Source: Vombatus ursinus (Eukaryota > Chordata > Mammalia > Diprotodontia > Vombatidae). From it: a stretch of 64,000 bases of DNA. Below, piece by piece: positions 53,210-63,849 of the stretch. The stretch's first letter is position 1. Each line of letters starts with the position of its first letter. The stretch covers positions 8,986,298-9,050,297 of the forward strand of contig NW_020949602.1 of NCBI RefSeq assembly GCF_900497805.2. The letters are read 5' to 3'. A program made the translations under genes and the position numbers. The notes under the pieces are model-generated. The model made no database searches. It saw nothing but the letters and a program-made list of their open reading frames with translations, and had not been told where the DNA came from.

Positions 53210-53530
53210 AACTCTCCTTTCTAATAAAGAAAACAATTAGCAGAAAACAACCGATAGAGTGAGTCTCTTTGATGGTGTATTCTCCTTTTTGCTAAGAAAG
53301 ATATTTTGTTATCTCCTCTCTGGGACCAGAAATGGTCGATACAGATACTGTGAGGTCTGCTTTTATTAATTTTTTTGCTTTCATATATGCTATAGTTGCT
53401 GTGTATCTTCTTCTCTTGGTGCTAAAGGAACATTAATAAATTCTGACCTTCAGGCTATTTACTTCACTCTGTTTCCATTTGTGCAGGTTTTCCCGTATTC
53501 CTCTGAATTCCTCGTATTTGCTATTTGTCA
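53210..53530 (-). repeat. L1 LINE 3' fragment, antisense
   Basis: GCTATTTACTTCACTCTGTT, TCCATTTGTGCAGGTTTTCC and CTCTGAATTCCTCGTATTTG. Confidence 0.72.
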
Positions 53531-54124
53531 GCTGTTACTGAGATTAAATGTGAAAATTATTTAAGGAGATAGAAGCAGTCAGAGTGGATTGCATGTGAAT
53601 CATCTCCTGTGGACTCTCTGTGATTCCTTTGTGTCTGGGCTGCCTGCTTTTATGGTCTGGTTGCTGAGAGTGTTAATGAAATGACCTCAAGCATAGATGA
53701 CCCTTGCCCCTCTTGGGTCCTTCTAGTATCAAATCTGAGGGCCACCTATAATTCCTGTGACCTGCCAGGACATGCTTATCTGTTTTTTACTTTTCAAAAG
53801 TCTCATTTTAGGAGTGAGACCTATACATGGGCAATGCCTTGCATTGTAGTGAATATGGAGGTTTTACTATTCATTTAAGCAAAATGATAAGCAAATCTGC
53901 AGAGAAGTAGACTTAGGTGTGTATTGATAGATGGGGACTCCAGTCCTATATTATCAGTAAACCCTGTTTACATTAGAAGTGGGGGTAGCTACTTCTCTTC
54001 CTTCTGCCCCACAACTAGATTCACTTAGTTCAATTGGGCTGAACATTTGTAAGGATGGGTGAGTCTCTTGGACTGTGCCAATGGGTCCAAATTGCGAGCA
54101 CACTGCCTTTGAAGATAGATTGCT

Positions 54125-54470
54125 GACTTGGAACCCTATTGGTCACTTTCTTCTCATGTAACCTTGGGTAAGTCTCTTAATCTCTCAAGCCTCAGTTTCC
54201 TTCTTAGTAAAATGGTGGGTGAGGTGTTGTTCTTTGAGGTCCGTTCTGGCACCAAATCCTGTGACCTTATGCTCTTAGAAGAGCAAGTAGCCTTTTATAT
54301 TAGTCAGACCATCTAATGGATAGAGCACTTGACTTGGAGCTGGGAAGACCTGATTTTGAATCCTTCCTCAGACATTTCATCACTATATGACCTTGGACAA
54401 GTCACTTACCATCTCTGAAAAGTGGGGCTGATAATCACACCACCTTCCTCAGACTGTTGTAGTTGGTCAA
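54125..54470 (+). repeat. Two MIR-type SINEs in tandem
   Basis: The first (54125-54290): TCATGTAACCTTGGGTAAGT, CCTCAGTTTCCTTCTTAGTA. The second (54305-54470): GATAGAGCACTTGACTTGGA, TGACCTTGGACAAGTCACTT. Confidence 0.85.
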
Positions 54471-55145
54471 TCAGGAAACATTTACCAGAAACTAGAAATT
54501 TGAAAAAAAGAAGACAAATAATCCTTGCTCTCCAGGAGCTCACAGTCTAATGGGGAGACAGCTCACAAACACCTGTCTTCAGACAAACTATAGACCGGTG
54601 AAATTGGAAATAATCAAGAGAAGACAATGAAGGACTATGGGGAATGACTTCCTGGAGAAGGGGTGGTTTATTTATTTCTTGATTGATTGATTGGCAGTTG
54701 GAGTTAAGTGACTTGCCCAGGGTCAAGTGTCTGGTTTGAGACTGGATTTGAACTCAGGTCCTCCTAACTCTAGGGCCGGTGCTCTATCCACTGCACCACC
54801 TAGTTGCCCTGAAGGTGGGGTTTTAACTGGGACTTGAGGGAAACCAGGTAGGTCAGCAAGTGAACGGAGATGAGGAGGGAGAGTCCTCCGGCATGGGGAG
54901 ACAAGCGGTGAACATGCCCAGAGTTGGGTGATGGAGGGTCTTGGTTGAGGAACAACCAGGAGGCTAAGGTCCCTGGATCATGGCATAGGAAGATCAGAAA
55001 TGTGGAATGGGGACCAGGTCACGAAGGGCTATGATTTCAAAATGATCCAGGAGTAGCTGCTGGAGTGTATTGAATAGGGGGATGACATGGTCAGATCTCT
55101 GTGTTAGGAAAATCACTTGGCAGCTGAGTGGCGGATAGACTAGAA
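54465..55145 (+). repeat. L3-type LINE 3' end with SINE insertion
   Basis: CAATCAGGAAACATTTACCA, GGAGCTCACAGTCTAATGGG, GACTTCCTGGAGAAGGGGTG, then after the SINE GTGGGGTTTTAACTGGGACT, GATGACATGGTCAGATCTCT and CTTGGCAGCTGAGTGGCGGA. It is one of the longest copies of this family in the window. Confidence 0.88.
54675..54812 (-). repeat. WSINE-type tRNA-SINE inside L3-type LINE
   Basis: GTTAAGTGACTTGCCCAGGG, GAGACTGGATTTGAACTCAG and CCACTGCACCACCTAGTTGC. The flanks GAAGGGGTGGTTT and GAAGGTGGGGTTTT look like a decayed duplication. Confidence 0.92.
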
Positions 55146-55729
55146 TGGGGAGAGATTTGTAGTGAGGATCAAATGAAATAATACATGTAAAGCACTTTGC
55201 ATTTCTTAAGCATTACGTAAATATAATTTGTTGTTACTCTTGTTAGAACCGATATCCAGCCCCAGACTAATCTCCATCCTTTGCTTGCTGCTCTCTTACA
55301 TTCATACTCATTATTAACAAGAATGTTCGGAAATCTCCCCCAGTGATGCCACTGTTCCTATGTGAATAACGAAAATGCCAAGTGGCCCAGCGGTGATCGA
55401 GTTGGGCCATGTGGGGTTGGTATAGGCACCAACCGGAGATCTCTTTGCATTTGGAGTTGTGCCGAGTGTCATGCTCATAAAAATCCTGAAACTAACATTA
55501 GCTATTAATGCATTGAATATTACCTGTGACATTTTTATTTCTGCTAGAGATAAAATTGTTACTTAACATAAAGTTGATGACAATATTTTTTTCTAGCTGG
55601 GTTCTCTGCCTGTGCTTATACAATTGACGACAATCATTTGTTCAAGGAAGACTATCCTTTGCCTTAATTATAGTTTTTGTTATTGGTGATGCAGAAAAAC
55701 ACCAGGAGTATTAAAAACTAGTTAATAAC

Positions 55730-55753
55730 TAGTTAATACTATAGTATTAACTA
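55730..55753. repeat. Perfect 24-bp palindrome next to an 11-bp tandem repeat
   Basis: Bases 55730-55753 equal their own reverse complement (TAGTTAATACTA followed by its mirror). Two copies of ACTAGTTAATA (55717-55727 and 55728-55738) lead into it. Confidence 0.95.
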
Positions 55754-56367
55754 ATGAAGGGGAAGTGTCTTATTTAAGAATACAGACTTCTAGATGAGGA
55801 AACTTGCTTTGCTCATGGAGGCTGGTGCCTTCTCTGCGATGTATAATTGTTAGAATTGCCTAGACCCCAGACAGATTCAGTGACTTACCCAGCGTTGCAC
55901 AGCCAGTGGTCCCGTGTGAACCCTTGCCTTCTTGGCCTCAAGGTCATCTGCTTCAATGAAAATGATTAGCCTGGTTGGGAAAAATAAACCTGCTACCTAA
56001 TTTATGAATTGTCTATTTAGTTATTTAGACCACAATTAACTCTTTAGCAAGAATAATTTATTTAAATAACAATCTACCAGGAAATACCTTTTCTCCCTTA
56101 AGCCTGCTTCTCCCCAAGGCTGACTTCACTCATCCTTTGCCTTCTCTAAGTGGACTCCCTGGTAGGGGCTGGATGGTATTTGGAGGTTTGGAATGGTGTT
56201 CCATGGACTCTGTTTCTTCCTGTTCTCTCCCCCTCCACCATGTTTGGTGGTATCCCAGAGTCTCTTCCCCTTGGCTTCTGTTCCCTGAAAACTTTGCCTG
56301 AGGCTGATTCCTCTAAGGGACATAATTTATCTTCAGATCTGATGGAATCCCTCCCATTGCTTTACTC

Positions 56368-56775
56368 ACTCAACATTTAACAGGCATCCATTAGTCACCT
56401 GCTAGGCTCTTAGCACTGTGAAAGGCAGAGAGATTACAAAGGAGAAAAAGCAGAAGCTTGCCTTCAAAGCACTCACTTTCTGTTGGTCTTGGTTGTGACA
56501 TCAGAGAGGAAACTGTGGGAAATGATTCTTAAGCTGAGCTTTGAAGAAACTTGGCTTCTTTGAGGCAGAGGTGAGGAGGGAAGGCATTCTCAGCTTGAGG
56601 GGCAATGAGTGAAAAAACAGTGATGGGAGACGCAATGTTGGCAAAGACTGTGTTGTTTGGCAGGATTGTAGAGAGAGGAAGGTCAAATAAGTCTAGAAGA
56701 ATTGGTCCATACTAGATGTTAAGAGGCCTTAAATGCCAAATGAGAGTAGAAAGGGTCCATTGGAGCTTTGAGCAC
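56368..56775 (+). repeat. L3-type LINE 3' end
   Basis: GCTAGGCTCTTAGCACTGTG, GGCAGAGGTGAGGAGGGAAG, GCATTCTCAGCTTGAGGGGC and TTAAGAGGCCTTAAATGCCA. Confidence 0.8.
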
Positions 56776-56944
56776 TATGTGGTACCATCTCTTCAACTGG
56801 GGGATTTTTGTGGCTTCCCTGGGTTCCTGTATTGCTGGTTACTATTCTGACAGTTTTAAGGTTCATCAGTTAATCAACAGATGTACATATATCTGCTGTG
56901 TGCCACACACTGGCAATACAAGTTAAAAGAATGAAATGATTTCT

Positions 56945-57078
56945 ACTTTTTTTTGTTGTTGGGATTAAGTGACTTGCCCAGGGTTACACAGCTCGTAAAT
57001 GTCAAATGTCTGAACCTGGATTTGAACTCAGGTCCTCCTGACTCCAAGGGTCTATCTACTGCTCCACCTAGCAGCCCC
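56945..57078 (-). repeat. WSINE-type tRNA-SINE
   Basis: TTAAGTGACTTGCCCAGGGT, CTGGATTTGAACTCAGGTCC and CTCCACCTAGCAGCCC. Confidence 0.9.
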
Positions 57079-58039
57079 AGATCCTTACTTTTAATGTGCA
57101 TATCTCCCAACTCACCATCTCCTTTCCCTACTCTCATCCTCTTTCCCCTTTGGTATCCTGCTCTTTCTTTGTCCAGCCTTCCCCTCTCCTCTTGGCCCCT
57201 TGCTCATTCCTTCCTCCCACGCTCCTGCCCTTCCTCTGATCTCTAAGACACCTCAATTTCCCCAGTTTCTCATCAGTAGCTTTCTTATTACTCTCTATGG
57301 GTTAGTATTTCTAGGAATCCTTTCTTTTGTCATTACCATCTCCCCTAATTCTGGTAACATCTGTTACATGCAGAATAAATAAATGAATGGATGGATTTGG
57401 GTGGGTGGGGAGGAGACTTCCTCTCATGGTCTCTTCCATATCAGCTCTTGTTTTGGGATTTTTCCCGATCCATAGCCAAAGACTCGAGTCCTTAGACATT
57501 ATTCTTGCTTTTCACCGATGCAGTAAAAGGTTCTAAAGAATACTTAGTACTTTGTGCCAAAAGAGCTCATATTGATGGTTTCAGAGACAAACATTCATGA
57601 AAAGAAGCATCCCACATTAACAGAAGTCATTTGTCCTTACTTATATTCAATGCTTGAGCAATATTGGACATTAGCCCTAGGGACTGGATAATTTTCAGTT
57701 AAAAACAAAACAGCAGAAACAGGCCCAGCAGGCCCCTGGGTATTTTTCCTTTTTTTGACCTTGAAAATTGAACTACTAGTATATCCATTAATCAGTGGAG
57801 AATGTTATGTACCCCATGCTCCACTCCTGGCTAATTTAGCTATGGCTCTGGTAAGATTCCTCCCTAAAATTATCCAGATACAAAAAGCACCATCATCTGG
57901 TTCGCATTCAGCTTCTTTCCAGAATCTCCCTGAGCCTGTGTTATCCTGCTTTTGTCCTGCAGGGACCCAAGGTCATCCCATTGACACAATGAGACATCAG
58001 AGAAGGATTATTATTTGTATAATTAATAAGTATCTCAAA

Positions 58040-58330
58040 TTATTGAGTTAGGTACTATAGGGGACAGTATGTAGGACTTAGAGTCAGGAAGACTTGAATT
58101 TAAATCTTGCCTCATGCACTTACTGTAACCCTAGACAAGTCACTTAACCACTGTCTGCCTCAATTTGCTCATCTGTAAAATGGGGACAATAATAGTAGTT
58201 ATCCGTCTCCTGAAGCAATTAGGGCTCAAAAAGGTTGTGACTTGCTCGTGGTTACAAGATTCTTGAAGAATAAGGATCCCTGTCTCATTGTCATGATTCC
58301 AAGTCCATGACTCTTTTGTTTGCAGTGATT
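58040..58330 (+). repeat. MIR/MAR1-type SINE followed by an antisense MIR fragment
   Basis: Sense copy to about 58205: GAGTCAGGAAGACTTGAATT, CTAGACAAGTCACTTAACCA, CAATTTGCTCATCTGTAAAA. Antisense fragment 58215-58330: GTTGTGACTTGCTCGTGGTT. Confidence 0.82.
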
Positions 58331-58359
58331 TTAAAAATTTATAATTTAAACTTGTGATT

Positions 58360-58560
58360 TACAATAGTGTGGCATAGTTAGTAGAGTTTTAGACTTAAAA
58401 CAAATGAGATCAAGGTTTGAATCCTGCCTCAGACATTTCTGAACTGTGCGATACTGGGAAGCTCACTTAATATTTCTCAGCCTCAGTTTCTAAAATGATT
58501 TAGACTACACACCCTCTAAATTCCTTCTAGCTATCTATCTGTGGTCCTACGATGCTAAGA
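58360..58560 (+). repeat. MIR-type SINE
   Basis: TGGCATAGTTAGTAGAGTTT, GGTTTGAATCCTGCCTCAGA and CTAAATTCCTTCTAGCTATC. Confidence 0.83.
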
Positions 58561-58568
58561 AACAGTAA

Positions 58569-58718
58569 GGGGCAGCTAGGTGGCACAGTGGATAGAGCAC
58601 CGGCCCTGAAGCAGGAGGACCTGAGTTCAAATCTGGCCTCAGACCAAATACTTCACACTTACTAGCTGTGTGACCCTGGGCAAGTCACTTAACCCCAATT
58701 GCCTAAAAAAACCCAAAA
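58569..58718 (+). repeat. WSINE-type tRNA-SINE, the only sense copy, with perfect 9-bp duplication
   Basis: GGGGCAGCTAGGTGGCACAG, GGACCTGAGTTCAAATCTGG and GTGACCCTGGGCAAGTCACT, ending in AACCCCAATTGCCTAAAAAA. AAACAGTAA flanks it at 58560-58568 and 58719-58727. Confidence 0.95.
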
Positions 58719-58744
58719 AAACAGTAAGAAATATTTCATTATTT

Positions 58745-58955
58745 CCCTCTGTTCACGTGCTACTTGAGAGATAGCATGCAAGTGGGATGTATTTGGATTC
58801 CGAGGATCTGGGTTCAAATCCCTTCTCTGCTACTTACCGTGTGGCATTGGTTCAGTTACTTTAACTGTCTTACCATCAATTTCCAAATATAAAACCAGGA
58901 GCTAAGACTGGATGCCCTGAAGTCTCTTGCTGCTATGAATCTCTGGTCCTGTGAT
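58745..58955 (+). repeat. MIR-type SINE
   Basis: GGATCTGGGTTCAAATCCCT, CTACTTACCGTGTGGCATTG and GATGCCCTGAAGTCTCTTGC. Confidence 0.83.
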
Positions 58956-59019
58956 CTAATGATCTGTTGATTTATCTGTGTACATTTCATTCTCTCTCCT
59001 TGTGTCCTTAAATAGAATG

Positions 59020-59265
59020 CAGCTCGGTGCCACAGTGGAGAGCTCTTGGCCTGTAGTCAGGAAGACCCGAGTTCAAATCTAGCCTTTGACACTAAGTAGC
59101 TATGTGACCCTGAGCAAGTTATGCTCTGCCTCAGTTTACTTGTCTGTAAAACAGGGATAATATTTCCTGCCTGCCAGGGTTGTTGTTAGGACAAAATTCA
59201 GTAATGTTTTTAAAGCACTTTGCGATCTTTAAAGCTTTATATCAATTCTGTCATTGTTGTTATTA
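59020..59265 (+). repeat. MAR1/MIR-type SINE, near full length
   Basis: AGCTCGGTGCCACAGTGGAG, GACCCGAGTTCAAATCTAGC, GCCTCAGTTTACTTGTCTGT and GGGTTGTTGTTAGGACAAAA. Confidence 0.88.
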
Positions 59266-60064
59266 ATCTTTGAGGATAGGAACTGGTTTCCTTGCAGCTT
59301 TGATTCCCCAAAGCTTCCCATTTGCCTTACTCATAAAATCAGTGTTTCTTCAGTTGATTGATTGAATCTCTAACAATGCATTTTCTGAGAATGTCCTGGG
59401 TTTTTGTTTGTCAATCATACAACCAGGTGGTAGAAACAGAGATAATAGAATTAGATGGATTCTGTTATCTCAGGTGGAGTGACTTATTCAGCCCTGCTTC
59501 CTAATTTGTTCAGTATCACAAGGGAATGATGAAGGTCTTGTACTATGATAAATGAGGTTGAACTTACTTTATTCCATGACATTTCCTTAAAAGTTAAAAG
59601 ACTTCATGGTTCTGCAAATGCCATTTGGTGATTCAGGTCTTCCAGTGGATGATGCTGCCTTCGTGGCCATGCTTTATTTGGCTTGGAATCTGAAAAGGAA
59701 GGTTAATTGGGTTCACTATAGTTCTTCCCAGGGTGGACTATAGAATTATGTATCATTTCATCCAATGGGCCAGAAAGCTTCCCGCCCATAACCAGGTTGG
59801 TTCTAGGGAGGGTTGAATTTCTTGGTTACAGGAACTCTACCCTCATGAAGGAAGGGCTACAGGGAAAGACTTTGGGCGTGTACCGTGACCTCTTTAGACC
59901 TCATATTCCTCATCTTTAAATGAAAGGCTTGGAACAGATGGCCGATCACAGGTACAGCCCCAAATTTAAAAAAAAACAAAACTAATTTTAAATGTCACTT
60001 TAAGACTTGGAAAACTTCTGACACACCTCATTTTATCTCAAAATCACAATAACCATCTAAGGAG

Positions 60065-60240
60065 GTACTGCAAACATTAATCCATTATTCTCCCATCTCC
60101 CCCACCCTCAATTTACAGATGAGGAAACAGGCTCAGACGTTTGTCTGTAGTTAAATAATCATTGTATATAAATGGTGAGATTTGAGTCCAGGTCTTTCTA
60201 ACTTTGTCTAGCCCTCTGTTCACTATGCCCCTTTGCCTCT
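60065..60240 (-). repeat. MIR-type SINE
   Basis: CAATTTACAGATGAGGAAAC, GTTTGTCTGTAGTTAAATAA and GATTTGAGTCCAGGTCTTTC. Confidence 0.78.
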
Positions 60241-61849
60241 CACCCCAGCAATCTCTTGCCCAGGGATTAAGAAAGGCTATGGTCTCAGATTCTTTCTTTG
60301 TAGAGTTTTTAGTTCGTGAAAGCATAAAAGTATCAATTGTAAGTCACTGTTTGTTATTATTGTTGCTTTGATTCCCAAGCATCTTCCTGGGATGCTTCCC
60401 GTGGTCTGTCTTTCCAGTTCACCTCTTTGGTGCCTGATTCACCTTAGGGGGATTAGATTGTGGCTGCAGAAAGCTGACCAGTCAGTAGTTTGCTGAAGTC
60501 TGAAAGGATGTCAGTATCCATATTCATCAAAGAGCAACCTATAGCATTCTGTTCAATCAGTCACATAGCTGCTTCTAAAAGGCGTTTTTCTGTGGCTGAA
60601 CCTTCGCGTCACCCCAGGAGTATTGATAAAGGTTGTTTTTTGCCCATCTTCGTATCTCATCCACATTTATTTTCACAAACATCAAAGTACTGTAAGCTTT
60701 GACACCAACTGTGCTCAGGACTTCTTTTCACAGAGGATTTGCTTCCTTTTCCTCTATGGGAACCTTCCATGTCCTTTAAATCATTTTAAGCTGCTTCATT
60801 TGGGGGGGAAAAAGTCTTAATAGTGTAGTCCTGGGGTCGATGGAATGTGGCTACCAGGGGAAATCTCTCCTAGCTTAAAGCAAGCTATTCAGTGGGGCAG
60901 TCCCGGGTGACTGAAGGGAGCACATTCCTGGTGTGTAGAGTTTGTGTGTGCCCAGGATGAGGACTGACTTCCAGAAACTTCCCTGCAGCCAGACTGAAGG
61001 CACCAGGAGACAAGAGGCCTGCTTAATAAGAGATCAAAGAGGCTCAGTGTGGGTCAGCCGGGAGTCCCAGAAGTAACTTCAAAAGCCTCTCCTTAGCAGG
61101 GTGCCGACAGAGAGCTCCGCGGAGCAGGAGGCCTTGGAGATCTGAAGTCAGGGCTGCGGTTGAACTTGAGGGGACGTCTGTGACTCCTCTAGAATGTGAA
61201 TTTAGGAGGAAAATCCCATTGTATCCAAAGGGAGAAAAGAGAGAAGCAGACAGGTGGCCAAGGCTCGCCAAGCTCGCTGGCAGTTTCGCAGGAGGTGGCT
61301 GGCGGCCCTTCATGGCCACTGTGTCCCTTGAGAAATCCCAGCATCCTTCCAGGGAGGACGGCAGAGGACAGAGTGCCAGCAGACGCCCTGCGTGCTGCAC
61401 CTGTGAGACTCCTTCCCTCAGCTGCATTTCAGAAACAACCCAAAAGTAGAAAAATCTGCAACTGTAGTTTTGAAATCACAATAACACTTGAAGTGATTTC
61501 ATCACTTCTGCACTGTGTGTGCAAAAAGGCAAAAAAACACGTTCCCCGCCTTCTAGGTGCTCACAGCCCCATCCTTTTATTTAAATAAATAAAAATCACT
61601 TTATTTAAATACCTCCAACGACACAAAGACAGCGATGAAACAACCCCTTCTCTCAAGGAACTTCTATTCTGTAGAGCAAGAGTGAATTACAAAAAATATT
61701 CTGACAACCGCATTTCAGTTTCCTTTGTATTTTATTTTATTTGTTTAAAAAGACAATTCTGTGAAGGAGTGCATGGGCTTCCCCAGACTGCCCAAGGCAT
61801 CCAGGATGAAGAATTTAAGAACCCTCTCTCTGGAGGGAGCACTGGGCTA

Positions 61850-62185
61850 GTCAAGGGCTTGGTTTGAGTCTCCATTCTGCTACTACTCACTATTCCTCTG
61901 ACCTTTGACAAGTCACTTTTTTTCTTTTTTTTCAGCTAGGCAATGGGGTTAAGTGACTTGCCCAGGGCCACACAGCTAGTAAATGTTATGTGTCTGAGGC
62001 CGGATTTGAACTCAGGTCCTCCTGAGTCCAGGGCTGGTACTCTATCCACTGCGCCACCTAGCTGCCCCAACAAGTCACTTTCTGTCTGAACCTCAGTTTC
62101 CTCATCTGTAAAATGAAAGCATTGGACTAAATGAACTCAAATGTCCTTTCCAGCTTTAGATCAATGACCCTACAGGACCATCTGG
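61850..62185 (+). repeat. MIR-type SINE split by a WSINE
   Basis: GCTTGGTTTGAGTCTCCATT before the insertion and CCTCAGTTTCCTCATCTGTA, TGTCCTTTCCAGCTTTAGAT after it are one collinear MIR. Confidence 0.88.
61920..62069 (-). repeat. WSINE-type tRNA-SINE with perfect 12-bp duplication
   Basis: ACAAGTCACTTT flanks it at 61908-61919 and 62070-62081. The body has GCTAGGCAATGGGGTTAAGT, GAGGCCGGATTTGAACTCAG and GCGCCACCTAGCTGCCCC. Confidence 0.96.
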
Positions 62186-62199
62186 TGCAACATAGTCAG

Positions 62200-62535
62200 G
62201 GCTACCTTGCTACAGGGGGAGACAAGATACAAATATATAAATTTATATTAAAATTACATGGGCATTTGGGTTGGAAGGGAAGGTGCTAATAGCTGGGATA
62301 TCAGGGAAGGACTTGTGTAGATGGTGTTTGAGGTGACCTCTGAAATCACTTAGGAATTCTCAAAGGCCGAGGTGAGGAAGGAGAGCTGTGGAGTAAAGCA
62401 TATGCAAAGACATGGCGGTGGGAGATGGGAGGTCAGGTGTGTGGAGCATCTAGCAGGCCAGTTGGCCTGCAGAGTTTAGACTGGAGCCAGGTGACAAAGG
62501 GCTTTTAATGCCTGACAAAGGGCTTTGTACTTGGC
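62200..62535 (+). repeat. L3-type LINE 3' end, mid part
   Basis: GGGAAGGTGCTAATAGCTGG, GGCCGAGGTGAGGAAGGAGA and GAGCCAGGTGACAAAGGGCT. Confidence 0.7.
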
Positions 62536-62984
62536 CATTGAAGACCCAGCTCCGCTCCCTCTGGGGATGATGGGGGCCTTGGTACAGCGTCACAGCCGAT
62601 AAATGACCATCACTTGATCCCCCTCGCACTTTCTCCCCGTCTCCAGTATTTAACACGTGATCTGGCGCATAGTCAGACTGATGCCAACCTTTCGGTGATG
62701 AGCTGCTCCCATTTATATGGCCTCGTGTTGTTCATGAATCCCTTCAATGGGAAGGCAGCATGGGACGGCGGAGAGAGGGGCCTCAAGGTTCAGTCCTGCC
62801 TCCGCCTCAGACTGGTTGGCTGACCCTGTGCACCAGTGGGTACCCAGTGCTCTGGCCAACATTCTAAGACTAAAAGTGGCTGAGCTGGTTGCTAGAAGGA
62901 GTCTCCTTAGCCAGAGATTCCCCGTACCATTGAAAGCATGGGCACGTTCTCTATCCCTATGACTTCAGGTGAGTGGTTTGTTTT

Positions 62985-63115
62985 TTCTCTGCCTCTGTTT
63001 CCCCATCCTTAAAATGGGGATGATCCTCACCTCTAATGTACAGGATTGCCATAAACCTCCAATAAGATAATAGATGTCTAGCCCTTTAGAAGCCTTAAAG
63101 CACATGGTAGATGAA
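62985..63115 (+). repeat. MIR-type SINE, 3' half
   Basis: GCCTCTGTTTCCCCATCCTT, AAAATGGGGATGATCCTCAC and GAAGCCTTAAAGCACATGGT. Confidence 0.8.
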
Positions 63116-63119
63116 AGCT

Positions 63120-63290
63120 TTTAGCTACAGAATCCTCTGAGGCAGATGATACAGGTTTGTTGTCCAATTTTATGGTTGAGGAAACTGAGGCCATCATCAT
63201 GTTGTCTAGTGAAGTGGCCATGCCTGGGGCTTCATTACCCAAACCCAGTTCTCTGATATCCCTAGTCCAGAACTTTTTTCACTCTAACAC
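63120..63290 (-). repeat. MIR-type SINE, degraded
   Basis: TTTTATGGTTGAGGAAACTG, GAGGCCATCATCATGTTGTC and ACCCAGTTCTCTGATATCCC. Confidence 0.72.
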
Positions 63291-63424
63291 ATACAGGAAA
63301 CTGAAATATTTTAAGTTCAAAAAATAAAAAGCCTTTCTTTATCATCTTTTAGCATCAGAAAGGCAAGATAACTTTTGCCAAAGAGGTGGCAGGAAGGGCC
63401 CTAGCTAGACTGCCCTCAATGGGC

Positions 63425-63510
63425 ATCATAAATAGTTTTCACATACCTACTGTACCTTGCCTGGGATACAGTTGGAGCTTAATAAATGCTTGTTGATCGA
63501 TCGGTTGATG
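63425..63510 (+). repeat. L2 LINE or MIR 3' tail
   Basis: GTACCTTGCCTGGGATACAG then GGAGCTTAATAAATGCTTGT and GATCGATCGG. Confidence 0.7.
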
Positions 63511-63689
63511 GTAGGTTTGAATTCAACTCTGCCACTCATGATCTTCTCTCCCTGGGCTTATTTTTGCCTCTGAGGAGGATGGGCTGGGGGATCCCCAAGA
63601 TCCCTGCTCCTTCCAGTTCCTGTGCAAATAAGCCTAAGAGCTAACTTGATGTTAGGCCCTCTGCTTCCAAAGGGCTTCATATCCCCCTT

Positions 63690-63849
63690 TTTTTTTTTAA
63701 GCTTTTTGCTAGGCAATCGGGTTAAGTGACCTGCCCAAGGCCACACAGCTAGTAAGTGTTGTGTGTTGTGTGTCTGAGACTGGATTTGAACTCGGGTCCT
63801 CCTGACCGCAAGGCCAGAGCTCTGTCCACTGTACCACCTAGCTGCTCCT
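63690..63849 (-). repeat. WSINE-type tRNA-SINE
   Basis: GCTAGGCAATCGGGTTAAGT, GAGACTGGATTTGAACTCGG and TGTACCACCTAGCTGC. Flanks CTTCATATCCCCC and TTTCATATTCCTT suggest a decayed duplication. Confidence 0.92.

Noticed and set aside
58569-58640. tRNA-like heads of the SINEs as functional tRNA genes
   Set aside because: They are diverged SINE heads followed by the SINE body and do not close a proper tRNA cloverleaf.
61044-61588. Long overlapping open frames of about 90-130 codons on both strands
   Set aside because: Three frames are open at once in a locally GC-richer stretch with no recognisable domain or splice context; composition explains it.
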